NCBI GenBank assembly: GCA_002724575.1
Contig: PBPC01000077.1
Span: 1 to 64,000 of the forward strand
Direction of reading: 5' to 3'
Length of the DNA stretch: 64,000 bases
DNA from: Gemmatimonadota bacterium
GTDB lineage: Bacteria > Gemmatimonadota > Gemmatimonadetes > Longimicrobiales > Gaopeijiaceae
The notes below the pieces were generated by a model that had not been told where the DNA came from, searched no databases, and saw only the letters and a program-made list of their open reading frames with translations. The position numbers and the translations under genes were made by a program. Below are positions 1 to 9,447 of this stretch, one piece after another (position 1 is the first letter of the stretch; each line of letters begins with the position of its first letter).

Positions 1-199
1 AGGGCTACCCTCTGCTGTAGGGCTGCACTCCGGACCCTCAAAATCAGCTGACATTGGCCAGGTACTCGTGAAGGGAGTTCATGGACCCGGCAGAGTAGTC
101 ACAGTGATCGTAAAATCCGAATAACTGACGGTTGCTAATCCGCAAATCCCCGTGTCCCGGCTAGCCTGACTTATCCGAACCCCCTAACCTCGTTACCCC

Positions 200-1537
200 A
201 TGAGCGCTAATACCAATACCCATAACCTCCAACGCGTCCTCCGTATCAGGGACGGTATGGCGGTCACGATTGGGATGATCATTGGCGCCGGCATCTTGCG
301 TACGCCAGGGCTTATCGCTGGTTATCTCGGCGACCCATGGCTAATCCTAGGACTCTGGTTCTTCGGTGGCGTAGTCGTTGCGCTTTCCACCCTAGTACTA
401 GCCGAGATGTCTGCAGCCCTCCCCGAGGCTGGTGGGAAATACGTGTATGCTCGCCACGCCTGGGGTGACACGATGGGCTTTGTCACCGGCTGGTCAGAAC
501 TTCTAGTCAGCCGTGGCTTCAGTGGAGCAGCCAAGGCAGTCGCGATCGCTGAGTATGTCCGAATATTGATGGGTAATCGCGGCAACATTCAGATCATAGC
601 GTTAGCTGTGTGTGTCGGGTTCTTCTTTCTGCACACCCGTGGACTAAAGGCCAGCTCACAGTTCCAGAACATTACTACAGTGATCAAGGTTTTCATCGTA
701 GTCGCGATCGCTGCTGCGGGTATCGCTGCAGGTGATTTCATAGGGTTTCAGCCTGCCCTGACGGAAGCGTCAGGACCTACGGCAGGTCTCTTGGGCTTTG
801 CGCTCGCGTATCAATCCATTTCGTTCGCCTACTACGGCTGGGAAGACGCCGCGAAGATGGCGGAAGAAGTTAAGGATCCTGGGACAGCACTACCGAAAAT
901 TTTGGTTGGTGGTGCATTGGCTGTCATGGTCCTGTATCTACTGATGAATGTCGCTTTCCTCGCGGTACTCACACCTGCTGAAATGGCCGCGGACCCTGAG
1001 TTAATCGCTGCACTTACGATTTCCACAGTGTTTGGAGACGCGGCCGGCACAGCGGTAACAGCAGCTGCACTAATCATCCTCGTTAGTAGCCTGAACGTTA
1101 ATTTCCTGGGATTACCAAGAGTGGCCTACGGGCTCGCACAGCACGGACTCTCTCCTCAAATATTCACCGAGGTTGATGATAGGGGTACCCCGAGAAAGGC
1201 ACTCTACTTCATCTCAGCTTGGATTGGCTTTCTCGCACTTTCCGGAGCGTTTGAATTCCTGATCCGCTTTATGATGACAGTGGCAATCGCTGTCGACACG
1301 ATGGTCTTGCTTGGCTACTTCAAACTCAGAGCCCAACGTCCGGATCTAGCGCGTCCGTTCGTAATGCCAGGTCATCCATGGCTTCCTGCCATCACAATCG
1401 CTCTTTACATCGCAATTCTCGCAATCCTGATTGGTACACAACCAGGGCTGGCACTGGGGGCAGGCGCTATGCTTACAGCAATCCTGATCGGTGGCATAGC
1501 CACAACTCGCTCTCGCGTGAGCAAGAGTAGTGACTGA
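200..1537 (+). CDS. APC-superfamily amino acid permease
   Basis: 445-aa ORF with about 12 hydrophobic segments; N-terminal 'GMAVTIGMIIGAGILRTPGLIAGYLG' is typical of APC transporters. Confidence 0.85.
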   Translation: MSANTNTHNLQRVLRIRDGMAVTIGMIIGAGILRTPGLIAGYLGDPWLILGLWFFGGVVVALSTLVLAEMSAALPEAGGKYVYARHAWGDTMGFVTGWSELLVSRGFSGAAKAVAIAEYVRILMGNRGNIQIIALAVCVGFFFLHTRGLKASSQFQNITTVIKVFIVVAIAAAGIAAGDFIGFQPALTEASGPTAGLLGFALAYQSISFAYYGWEDAAKMAEEVKDPGTALPKILVGGALAVMVLYLLMNVAFLAVLTPAEMAADPELIAALTISTVFGDAAGTAVTAAALIILVSSLNVNFLGLPRVAYGLAQHGLSPQIFTEVDDRGTPRKALYFISAWIGFLALSGAFEFLIRFMMTVAIAVDTMVLLGYFKLRAQRPDLARPFVMPGHPWLPAITIALYIAILAILIGTQPGLALGAGAMLTAILIGGIATTRSRVSKSSD

Positions 1538-2060
1538 GATACTTCATACGCTTGTCGCCGCAGGCATAACCCATGTAGTGGGTCTGCCGGACAATACATC
1601 AGCCCCACTTTTCGATGCACTATCCGACCACCTTTGGATCCGGCTTATCACCGTTACGCGAGAAGGGGAAGCATTCGCAATTGCTGCAGGTCTATGGCTC
1701 GGAGGGGCTTCCCCTCTTGTTGTGATCCAGAACACGGGACTCCTCGAGTCTGGTGACAGTTTGCGTGGAACAGCAGCTCGTATGGGGGCACCTATCCCTA
1801 TCCTCGTTACAGGCCGGGGGTATTCAAAGATGAAAGAAGCGGGGCTTACACCTTCTGCCCTGACGGAACGTGATCTACATACTCGACGGGATATCGATTC
1901 TGTAGCTCTGCTTACGGAGCCAACACTCAAGGCATGGGGTGTACCTTTTGAGCGGTGTGAAGGCGAAGATGACCCTTCAGCTGTATTGGCGCGGACTATT
2001 GAATCTGCTCGTTCTACCGAACGCCCTACCGCCGTTGTTATGGCTCGCGGACTCACTTGA
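1530..2060 (+). CDS. TPP-dependent decarboxylase alpha (PYR) subunit, sulfopyruvate/phosphonopyruvate decarboxylase-like
   Basis: ComD-like motifs 'GLPDNTSAPLFDAL', 'TREGEAFAIAAGLWLGG', 'VVIQNTGLLESGDSLRG'; GTG start overlaps the permease stop by 8 nt. Confidence 0.72.
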   Translation: MTEILHTLVAAGITHVVGLPDNTSAPLFDALSDHLWIRLITVTREGEAFAIAAGLWLGGASPLVVIQNTGLLESGDSLRGTAARMGAPIPILVTGRGYSKMKEAGLTPSALTERDLHTRRDIDSVALLTEPTLKAWGVPFERCEGEDDPSAVLARTIESARSTERPTAVVMARGLT

Positions 2061-2668
2061 TGCTCACGCGCGGACAAGTCCTTGATCCACTTGTTCGGCA
2101 TCGAACTGATGAGATTGTCGTGACAACCATGGGTGCTACTCGACCCTGGGGCCGTATCTCGGATAGCGATCTAGATTTCGCGTCGGCTGATAGTGCAATG
2201 GGCCATGCCGCTGATCTTGCGCTTGGTATTGCACTCGCTCGTCCCGAGCGGACTGTGGCATGCCTTAACGGCGACGGAAGCATGCTCATGACGCTTGGAA
2301 CCCTCGCCACGGTAGTCGGATCTGGAGCTACAAACTACCTGCTTTTCGTCATGGATAATGGCATCTTTGAGATCACCGGCCATCAATCTGTAGCCGGCTC
2401 TGGACAAATTGACTATGCAGCAATGGCCCAGGCTGCCGGCTTTCAGACAGTCTTCTTTTTTGAAGACGCCAGAAGCTATGCAGAGTCGGTCGAAGACATC
2501 CTGACCCAACCAGGCCCAACATTCGTACACCTCTTGGTAGAACCCGGATCAGAGGGTCCTATATCTCGAAACGATCGAGAGAAGGGCCGCTACCTGAGAA
2601 CCTCACTTGCTGATTGGTCACGAACATTCAAGGCAGCCCTCGAAACGAAAGACCAAGATCAGACTTAA
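2060..2668 (+). CDS. TPP-dependent decarboxylase beta (PP) subunit, sulfopyruvate/phosphonopyruvate decarboxylase-like
   Basis: TPP-binding motif 'NGDGSMLMTLGTLATVVGSGATNYLLFVMDNGIFEITG'; ATG overlaps the alpha-subunit stop (TGATG). Confidence 0.72.
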   Translation: MLTRGQVLDPLVRHRTDEIVVTTMGATRPWGRISDSDLDFASADSAMGHAADLALGIALARPERTVACLNGDGSMLMTLGTLATVVGSGATNYLLFVMDNGIFEITGHQSVAGSGQIDYAAMAQAAGFQTVFFFEDARSYAESVEDILTQPGPTFVHLLVEPGSEGPISRNDREKGRYLRTSLADWSRTFKAALETKDQDQT

Positions 2669-2759
2669 CGTACCGTAGGTGCTCGCACTCCAATCCTAGT
2701 AGAAGCATTAAGACGCCCCCGTCCTGTAGCGGGACACATTAGATATGAAGGAGCACATC

Positions 2760-3419
2760 ATGAATAAGGGTACACTTGGAATTCTGGCTCTAGCCATGCT
2801 GCTAGGGGGGGAGGCTTTAGAACTAAACGCTCAGCAGAACCGAGGTATGCGCGGAACGCCAAACTTGCGGCATCGCAACGCTCAAGAGTTTCGTGGCCCT
2901 GGGATCTTTGGCAAACCAGGATTCAATCGCGCACCACCAAGTGGGCCAGAGCAGATCATGCGGATGAAAGATCGCCTTCAGCTAACTGATGAACAGATCA
3001 ACCAACTTGACGACATTCGACGAGAGAACGTCCAGCGTCGTACTACTGCAATGGCCGAAATGGCTGAATTAAAATCACAGGCAACAGCTGGCCAGATCAG
3101 CCGGAGTGATGTGATGTCTCAGCTTAACGCTAGACGGGAGGAAGATCGGGCAATGGCTAAACCAGCTGAACTGGTTATGTCGATCCTAACTGATCAGCAG
3201 CGTAACATCCTTAGAGAAGCCAAGATGAGATCGCTAAAGGCACGGTCAGGGAAAGCAAGAGGGCTGAGTGGACGGGGTGCTCCAGCAGGATTCCGTGGCC
3301 CGAAGGGTGGACGAGGAGGTCCCAGCATGTGGGGTGGACGAGGAGGTCCCAGAGGACCTCGTGGGCCCGGAACCGACCAGAGAGGACCACGGCGTAGAGG
3401 CTTCGGGGAGATTGGATGA
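2760..3419 (+). CDS. Spy/CpxP-like (LTxxQ-type) periplasmic protein with Arg/Gly-rich C-terminal tail
   Basis: Signal peptide from M at 2760 (AAGGAG upstream); 'LQLTDEQINQLDDIRRENVQRR' and 'ILTDQQRNILREA' repeats; tail rich in GGRGGP/RGP. Confidence 0.6.
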   Translation: MNKGTLGILALAMLLGGEALELNAQQNRGMRGTPNLRHRNAQEFRGPGIFGKPGFNRAPPSGPEQIMRMKDRLQLTDEQINQLDDIRRENVQRRTTAMAEMAELKSQATAGQISRSDVMSQLNARREEDRAMAKPAELVMSILTDQQRNILREAKMRSLKARSGKARGLSGRGAPAGFRGPKGGRGGPSMWGGRGGPRGPRGPGTDQRGPRRRGFGEIG

Positions 3420-3475
3420 GGCTAGGCGCTCACAGAGCTCCCCAAGACACCTGAGCTACCTCCGCTTTTTAGCTA

Positions 3476-5086
3476 CTACCCGTTATCCCTGAGCCAGGCA
3501 CGGAGATCACCAAGGTCGTACTGGCCATTTCCATTACCAAGTTCATCGAGATAGATCGACTCAGTCTGAGTGAGCGGTTGGCCTTGCGTTTTTAAGAATT
3601 TTCTGAGAATCGGGGCCCAACTGGTTGAGATTACCAACCGAGCACGCCCATCTAGAATCGAGACATCGTGAACCGTAACAGCTTTCACCGCACCACTATT
3701 CAGCCTAAGTACAGCAGGTCCGAGTGAGGCTCGCTGCTTCGCTGCAGAATTGCTCACTCCCCACGCATCCCCCGCTTCACCACGGTTGCCTCCTTCGTAT
3801 GAGTTCCGGAGCAACCCATTGTTATCGTCCTGTTCAAGTACCGTTATGAAGTAAGGATCGTTGGTAGTCGGGTCCGGCCTACGAGAAGCCGTTAGATCTT
3901 GTTTGTACAAGAGGACGCCTTCAGCTGGGATTTGATGATCAAAACCCGTTTGTGTCCGAAACTCAGCTATAAGAAAATCACTCCCTGACTCACCTATAGG
4001 GACGCGGAGCGCGAGACCCGAACTCTGCACGGGATCTAGGAATACTTCGTGATTCCAGACCTCACCGAGTTCAACGTAGTCAATCCATCCCAAAACCTGC
4101 TTTGAGTGAGCCGAAAGATGTGTAGGCCCAAACGGCACAGTCCGGTCATCTACAGGACCGCACCCCCAGGAACCTGCAGCCATGAGTTCCCAACAACCCA
4201 ATACCCAACGCCTCCCCAGCGCGCCTCCTTCTGCCGTAGGATGGTAATAATCCGGCAGCCCCAGGACATGACCAAATTCATGTGAAATCACATTGGCAGT
4301 CTGGACATTATCCCCCGTGCAATCGCTTACTCCTTGAGTGATGTAGCCGTCTATCTTGATCCTTTCGCCTCCAACCCCAACGTCATCAGTCACGTAGGGA
4401 GCTCCTGCCGCTCCAGACATTCTCCAACGGTGTGGCCAGATCGCAGGACCACCGCAAGATGCTGCGGGTTCCAGGTATTCGAACGTGACTACATCCACGA
4501 TCCCGTCGTCGTCTCCGCTATTCGGGATGCCATCCGCACCATCACTGTCATAAAGCGTCCAATCGACTTCACTTTCAATAGAATCGAGAGCTTCAGCAAA
4601 ATACGCCCCAGTCTTGGCATCATTACCTAGCCCGTTGCTGGTGCCAACCACAGAGTCTATCGGAAACGAGGTCCGCACCCATGGGTAAACTTGTCCGCCC
4701 ACGGTGAGCGCCCCTCTCGACATTTCGAGGTAGGCTTCTGTGATCGTGCCATAGTCCGTGGGTCCATCAAAGAGCGACTTTTGGATCATTTCCTGGGTAA
4801 TGTGAGGCTCTTCAGAATCCGAGAAGAGCGCGAGGATCACGGGGATATCCGCTCGTCCCTCAGTTCTACTTGCTGAACGGCCTTCAGGACTAATTCGGAA
4901 AAGACCATTTGGCAGAGTAAAGGCAGTCGGATCTTCTCGAACTCTCTCGTAGTAGCCAGCTGGGAGTTCAAGCCCTCGGAGGCGAGCAAGAGTTTCGATG
5001 TCCTGGGCTTCCAGGGGTAGATAAGTTGCCAGTCCAGCCCCCGCCAAAAGCATCATTGCTGCTCGGTCAAGTAAGCGTCGCCTCAT
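3476..5086 (-). CDS. M6-family metalloprotease domain protein with C-terminal dockerin-like segment
   Basis: Zinc motif 'HEFGHVLGLPDYY'; C-terminus 'TESIYLDELGNGNGQYDLGDLRAWL' resembles a dockerin/EF-hand loop. Confidence 0.82.
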   Translation of the reverse strand: MRRRLLDRAAMMLLAGAGLATYLPLEAQDIETLARLRGLELPAGYYERVREDPTAFTLPNGLFRISPEGRSASRTEGRADIPVILALFSDSEEPHITQEMIQKSLFDGPTDYGTITEAYLEMSRGALTVGGQVYPWVRTSFPIDSVVGTSNGLGNDAKTGAYFAEALDSIESEVDWTLYDSDGADGIPNSGDDDGIVDVVTFEYLEPAASCGGPAIWPHRWRMSGAAGAPYVTDDVGVGGERIKIDGYITQGVSDCTGDNVQTANVISHEFGHVLGLPDYYHPTAEGGALGRRWVLGCWELMAAGSWGCGPVDDRTVPFGPTHLSAHSKQVLGWIDYVELGEVWNHEVFLDPVQSSGLALRVPIGESGSDFLIAEFRTQTGFDHQIPAEGVLLYKQDLTASRRPDPTTNDPYFITVLEQDDNNGLLRNSYEGGNRGEAGDAWGVSNSAAKQRASLGPAVLRLNSGAVKAVTVHDVSILDGRARLVISTSWAPILRKFLKTQGQPLTQTESIYLDELGNGNGQYDLGDLRAWLRDNG

Positions 5087-5484
5087 CGCCGGAACTCCAA
5101 CTGATAACCATCCAGTGTTGATCGGATCTGGTTATGTGGGTTGGCTACTTCTTCCACAATGGCGGCAGGCTCTATCGTGGTATCTGCAACCTCAACCCTA
5201 AATGCGAGGGTGCCATTGTTCTGATTAATCAGAACAATACGAACTTCATCGAGACTTGAATTGCTATACAACTGGTTACTGCCCACTGGCGTCACCTCAC
5301 CGATACCTGGGCCCATGAGTACCACCAAAGCTGCACCTTCTGCTCCATTTGGTGACTTCAATGTCGCCGTCAGAATCCCAGGTCCGGGTGGTGATTGATC
5401 CGCACACGCCACTGAGAGTGATAGGCACGAGAAAGCCACAAGGCGATAAAGTTTCATAGAGATGCGCATCCAATGTGATTGCAT
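5083..5484 (-). CDS. Small lipoprotein, possibly cohesin-like, translationally coupled to the M6 peptidase
   Basis: Lipobox-like 'AFSCLSLSVAC' signal; stop overlaps the M6 start (ATGA). Confidence 0.6.
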   Translation of the reverse strand: MQSHWMRISMKLYRLVAFSCLSLSVACADQSPPGPGILTATLKSPNGAEGAALVVLMGPGIGEVTPVGSNQLYSNSSLDEVRIVLINQNNGTLAFRVEVADTTIEPAAIVEEVANPHNQIRSTLDGYQLEFRR

Positions 5485-5550
5485 ATGTGGTATCAGGGAC
5501 TGGAATCGTCAGTGCGGACGAACTCTACAGATGAAACCAACTACCTAGCC

Positions 5551-7566
5551 CTAGGATATCGGCCTCTCTACCGGCTGAACCTTCACGGCCCACATACCCG
5601 AGTTAATATCGCTAAAAAAGATGTTCCCCTTCCACGGCATCACACTCCAGGCACCGGGAGAATTGGGGATGTATCCAATCGGGTCATGCGCCTTAAAGAC
5701 AGCGATCTCTCGACCTTGTGTGTAGAGATTGCCCATCAGATCACCAGAGATATCAACCATCCGCACGCCCCCCTCATAGTAAGCTTGATAGAGGACGTCA
5801 TCCTCAACCCAAATATTGTGCGTTCCGAACTCGCTAACCTCATAGCGTGCGAGCTGTTCTGGATTCATTGGATCAGTGAAATCGACGATTTGGATATAGC
5901 CGGATGTCGCTCTTGGATACCCACCCTTCCCTGTCAACGGATCGAACTGCTGGCGGTGGTCCGGACCAGTCCCTTCCCACGCGAGCCCCTGACGCTGTAC
6001 GCGTTCGTCCCCAGCAATTAACAGGAAGCGCCCAGTAGACTCTTGGTAATAGGGAAAAACCGCGTGTGTCGAGCCCGTCGTTAATGGGAAGGACGTCACA
6101 AATGCGGGATTTTCAATTGAGCCACCGTACCTTCCGTTTCCGACGTCAACCACGACAACACCCGTCTCCCACTCAGCTGAATACACGAGGCCATCATGAA
6201 CCCATATGTCGTGTACTCGAGAATTCGGGTGATTGTACTCGCTAACGAATTTGGGCTGATAAATATCCCGTACATCGATGATGACGTACTTATCACCACC
6301 TGCAAGGGCGAATAAATACTCATCGGTAGCAAACATGTTGTGGACACCCCCGGTCACCCCATTTCCTTCGAATGTCGATGCTACAACAGGGTGTCCAGGA
6401 TCTGCGAGGTCGAGAATCACGACTCCATTTCTCCGGTTTGACGCCCCTTCTCGGGATACTGCACCATAACGCCCGTCTGGAGAAACCTTTATGTCATTCG
6501 TTGTGCGTGCATCAACGAACACTGAATCGGTCTTAAAAATATTCCCCGGATCAGTCACATCCCACACCATTGAAACACCATCTCCAAACTTCGAGCCAGT
6601 CATGGCATAGTCTCGTCCGTCAACTCCCTGCCAAATCCAAAAATCAGTAGTGAAAATTCGGTCTTCCGTTCCTTGGCCTACAACCTCAAGCCTGCGCACC
6701 GCGTTCCGAGGTGTAACCTGAAATGAGAACTCGGCGAAAGCTCCACCGGTCGAGGCAACCGCTGTGTACACACCGGGGACATCCGCAACCATCCTTCCGT
6801 CTAGCATCTGGGCAGGCCCAGAAGGTGCTACGATCGAATCATCTGGTTGGTATACGTAACTCCAAGAAATCGGGGCATTCTCTACGATGGCACCACTCGC
6901 ATCGCGTGCGATTGCTACAAAGCTTTGAACGTCTCCCGTCCGTATCCGTTCCTGTCCCATTGTCAGGGCTAAAGACCTGACGGGTGATGCCTCAACGGTA
7001 TGAGACAAGACACCGGTTATACCTTCACTCATGGCGCTGATCGTGACTGCACCGGTCCCTATAGCTCGGACATTTCCAAAAGCATCAACTGTTGCGATGG
7101 TCTCATCAGAACTTGACCATGAGATTTCCGGATATGGGCGAGCAGATCCGTCCGCATGAGTCGCTACAACATCATGTACAACCCGGGCACCTTCAAAAAG
7201 CCGGACATCAGCTGTGTGAATCCTTAGGTTCGTGATAGCTGGCCAAGCCACATGCACAGGGACGTTCAGAGTTATAGGCTCCTCACCATCCGCTGGGATA
7301 CTCGACACGAAAACCTCAAAGTCTCCCGCTTGGAGTGCGGTAACCTGACCATCTGCAAACTGTAAGGCCCCGCGCGCTCCAGAGATCCTCAATGGAGTAG
7401 GAATCGCCCGACCATCCTGATCAAATGCGACAACAACCAGATCAGCCGATTCTCCTGCCCGCATTTGCAACTGTTCGGGTTGAGCCTCTATACGAACAAC
7501 AGTCTGAGCGGCACATGGGATGGCCGACGCGGCGATCATCCCAAAGACAAGTAGCGAATGCTTCAT
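5551..7566 (-). CDS. Secreted Ig-like (BIG2) plus LVIVD-repeat beta-propeller protein
   Basis: Signal peptide 'MKHSLLVFGMIAASAIPCAAQ'; BIG2-like 'ISWSSSDETIATVDAFGNVRAIGTGAVTISA'; LVIVD-like repeats such as 'YVIIDVRDIYQPKFVSEYNHP', 'VVVVDVGNG'. Confidence 0.75.
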   Translation of the reverse strand: MKHSLLVFGMIAASAIPCAAQTVVRIEAQPEQLQMRAGESADLVVVAFDQDGRAIPTPLRISGARGALQFADGQVTALQAGDFEVFVSSIPADGEEPITLNVPVHVAWPAITNLRIHTADVRLFEGARVVHDVVATHADGSARPYPEISWSSSDETIATVDAFGNVRAIGTGAVTISAMSEGITGVLSHTVEASPVRSLALTMGQERIRTGDVQSFVAIARDASGAIVENAPISWSYVYQPDDSIVAPSGPAQMLDGRMVADVPGVYTAVASTGGAFAEFSFQVTPRNAVRRLEVVGQGTEDRIFTTDFWIWQGVDGRDYAMTGSKFGDGVSMVWDVTDPGNIFKTDSVFVDARTTNDIKVSPDGRYGAVSREGASNRRNGVVILDLADPGHPVVASTFEGNGVTGGVHNMFATDEYLFALAGGDKYVIIDVRDIYQPKFVSEYNHPNSRVHDIWVHDGLVYSAEWETGVVVVDVGNGRYGGSIENPAFVTSFPLTTGSTHAVFPYYQESTGRFLLIAGDERVQRQGLAWEGTGPDHRQQFDPLTGKGGYPRATSGYIQIVDFTDPMNPEQLARYEVSEFGTHNIWVEDDVLYQAYYEGGVRMVDISGDLMGNLYTQGREIAVFKAHDPIGYIPNSPGAWSVMPWKGNIFFSDINSGMWAVKVQPVERPIS

Positions 7567-7649
7567 GATCCGGCACTCCGATTTTACAGGATTTCTACTA
7601 ACTGACTTGTTAACCAGGACAGCTTCTGCGGGCAAGCAGTTGGCCTTCT

Positions 7650-8519
7650 TCAGCCACCCAATGCCTTCTTCGCAGCGCGATATCCTTCCTCCAGAAAATA
7701 CTCTACACTATCGAAATCAAATGTCCCATAACCCTCTAACTGAGGCCTAATGTAAATCAGTGGAGGACCGTCCCACTCGGTAACGAGTTCCTGCCGCCGT
7801 CGCCAGGTCATAATAGCAAAAATCCTTTGGTGAACGGCAAGCATTCCCTGCTCTAGAATCGATTCGACATCACCTGTCTCACCGGCACCTACATCAACCC
7901 CAATGATGCTGCTTGCGCCAGCCTCATGCGCACGCTGAAGGGCTAGCGGGTGCGAAGTTCCGCCATCAATGAATGCTCTCCCATCGACTTCAAGGGGAGG
8001 ATAGAACACAGGTAAAGCAGAGGAAGCATACACGGCATCAACAAGCGATATATCCATTCTTCCTCCTGTCCCAAACCACTCTGTAGACCCATCCCCTAGG
8101 TCGACAGCATTGATAAGCAAAGGGATGTCCATCGCCTTCCAACCATTCTCTGGGAGTATTTTCGAGAAGTAATCCCTAAGTGTTGCTCCTCGGAATACGC
8201 TCCTCTGGCGGATCCCATTGATCCATGCAACCCTCCGATTTAGCTGGACAACATCATGCTTATCCATAGCCAGAGCGATATCCCACATGCCCTCCCAGTC
8301 CATGCCACTCGCTGCAAAGGCCCCGATTAGTGACCCAATACTGGTTCCTACGATCCCCGCCGGACGGATTCCAGCTTCTGAAAGCGCCCGAAGTACTCCC
8401 ACTTCAGAAATCCCCCTCAGGCCTCCTCCCCCTAGTACAAGCCAAGGATTATCACCAAGGTCCTTAAGATTTCCGAAAATGCCCATATTATGCGGATTTA
8501 CAGTGTGTTCTGACCGCAC
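7650..8519 (-). CDS. Patatin-like phospholipase (RssA/NTE family)
   Basis: 'LGGGGLRGISEVGVLRAL', nucleophile 'GTSIGS', and 'DGGTSHPLAL' (DGG motif). Confidence 0.88.
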   Translation of the reverse strand: MRSEHTVNPHNMGIFGNLKDLGDNPWLVLGGGGLRGISEVGVLRALSEAGIRPAGIVGTSIGSLIGAFAASGMDWEGMWDIALAMDKHDVVQLNRRVAWINGIRQRSVFRGATLRDYFSKILPENGWKAMDIPLLINAVDLGDGSTEWFGTGGRMDISLVDAVYASSALPVFYPPLEVDGRAFIDGGTSHPLALQRAHEAGASSIIGVDVGAGETGDVESILEQGMLAVHQRIFAIMTWRRRQELVTEWDGPPLIYIRPQLEGYGTFDFDSVEYFLEEGYRAAKKALGG

Positions 8520-8579
8520 TTGACCCCCCTCTTAGCGTTTTCTACGTTTCCGTACCTGAAAAGCAGAATCATTCTTAAT

Positions 8580-8603
8580 AATCGGAGCCTCAGGGCTCCG
8601 ATT
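8580..8603. promoter_or_regulatory. Perfect 10-bp inverted repeat upstream of the suf operon
   Basis: AATCGGAGCC-TCAG-GGCTCCGATT, arms perfectly complementary, in the divergent patatin/sufC intergenic region. Confidence 0.55.
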
Positions 8604-8619
8604 CGTGTCTAGAGAACCT

Positions 8620-9429
8620 ATGAGTGATGCTCATATTCTGAAGATTGAGAGCCTTGAAGCCAAGGTGGCTGCAGAGAGTCTAGATATCCTGAATGGAGTC
8701 AACCTTGAAATCGGCAAAGGTGAAGTCCATGCAATCATGGGTCCTAATGGCTCTGGGAAGAGCACTTTAGCAAAGGTACTCGCGGGACACCCCGGCTATG
8801 TAGCAACAGCTGGAAGAGTCCTATTCAAGGGTCAAAACTTACTTGAATTGGATGCAGATGAACGGTCGCGAGCCGGCATCTTTCTAGCATTCCAGTACCC
8901 GGTTGAAATCCCAGGAGTATCTATCGCTAATTTCTTGCGCACAGCACTTCAGGCTCACCTCACTGGGGAAGAGGAACTCGATATCTTTGAGTTCTCCGAT
9001 ATGCTCACTGAGCGTATGTCGATGCTGGAGATGGACATCTCTTTTGCGGAACGTCATGTAAACGATGGATTCAGCGGTGGTGAAAAGAAGCGAAATGAAA
9101 TCCTGCAGATGGCGGTCCTAAAACCGACACTCGCAGTAATGGATGAAACTGATTCTGGTCTCGATATTGACGCCTTAAAGATTGTGGCAAATGGTGTGAA
9201 TAAGCTTACTGAGGAAGATCCGGAAATGTCGATCCTACTCATTACTCACTATCAGCGCCTTTTGAACTACATCAAACCTGATTTCGTCCACGTTATGGTA
9301 GACGGAAGACTTGTGCGATCCGGCGGAGCAGAGATCGCGTTAGAGTTAGAGGAAGATGGTTACAAGAACTGGAAAGACTCCGAGCTAGTATCGTTATCCA
9401 ACGAGTCGGACATCTCTAAGACAGCTTAA
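8620..9429 (+). CDS. sufC: Fe-S cluster assembly ATPase SufC
   Basis: Walker A '[20 protein letters not shown]', '[37 protein letters not shown]' signature; ORF also open from GTG at 8605. Confidence 0.96.
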   Translation: MSDAHILKIESLEAKVAAESLDILNGVNLEIGKGEVHAIMGPNGSGKSTLAKVLAGHPGYVATAGRVLFKGQNLLELDADERSRAGIFLAFQYPVEIPGVSIANFLRTALQAHLTGEEELDIFEFSDMLTERMSMLEMDISFAERHVNDGFSGGEKKRNEILQMAVLKPTLAVMDETDSGLDIDALKIVANGVNKLTEEDPEMSILLITHYQRLLNYIKPDFVHVMVDGRLVRSGGAEIALELEEDGYKNWKDSELVSLSNESDISKTA

Positions 9430-9447
9430 AGGAGAGGATATCCCCTC

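Noticed and set aside
1544-2101. 185-aa minus-strand ORF opposite the TPP decarboxylase alpha gene
   Set aside because: Low-complexity Arg/Ser-rich translation, antisense to a clearly coding frame with recognisable motifs; a shadow ORF.
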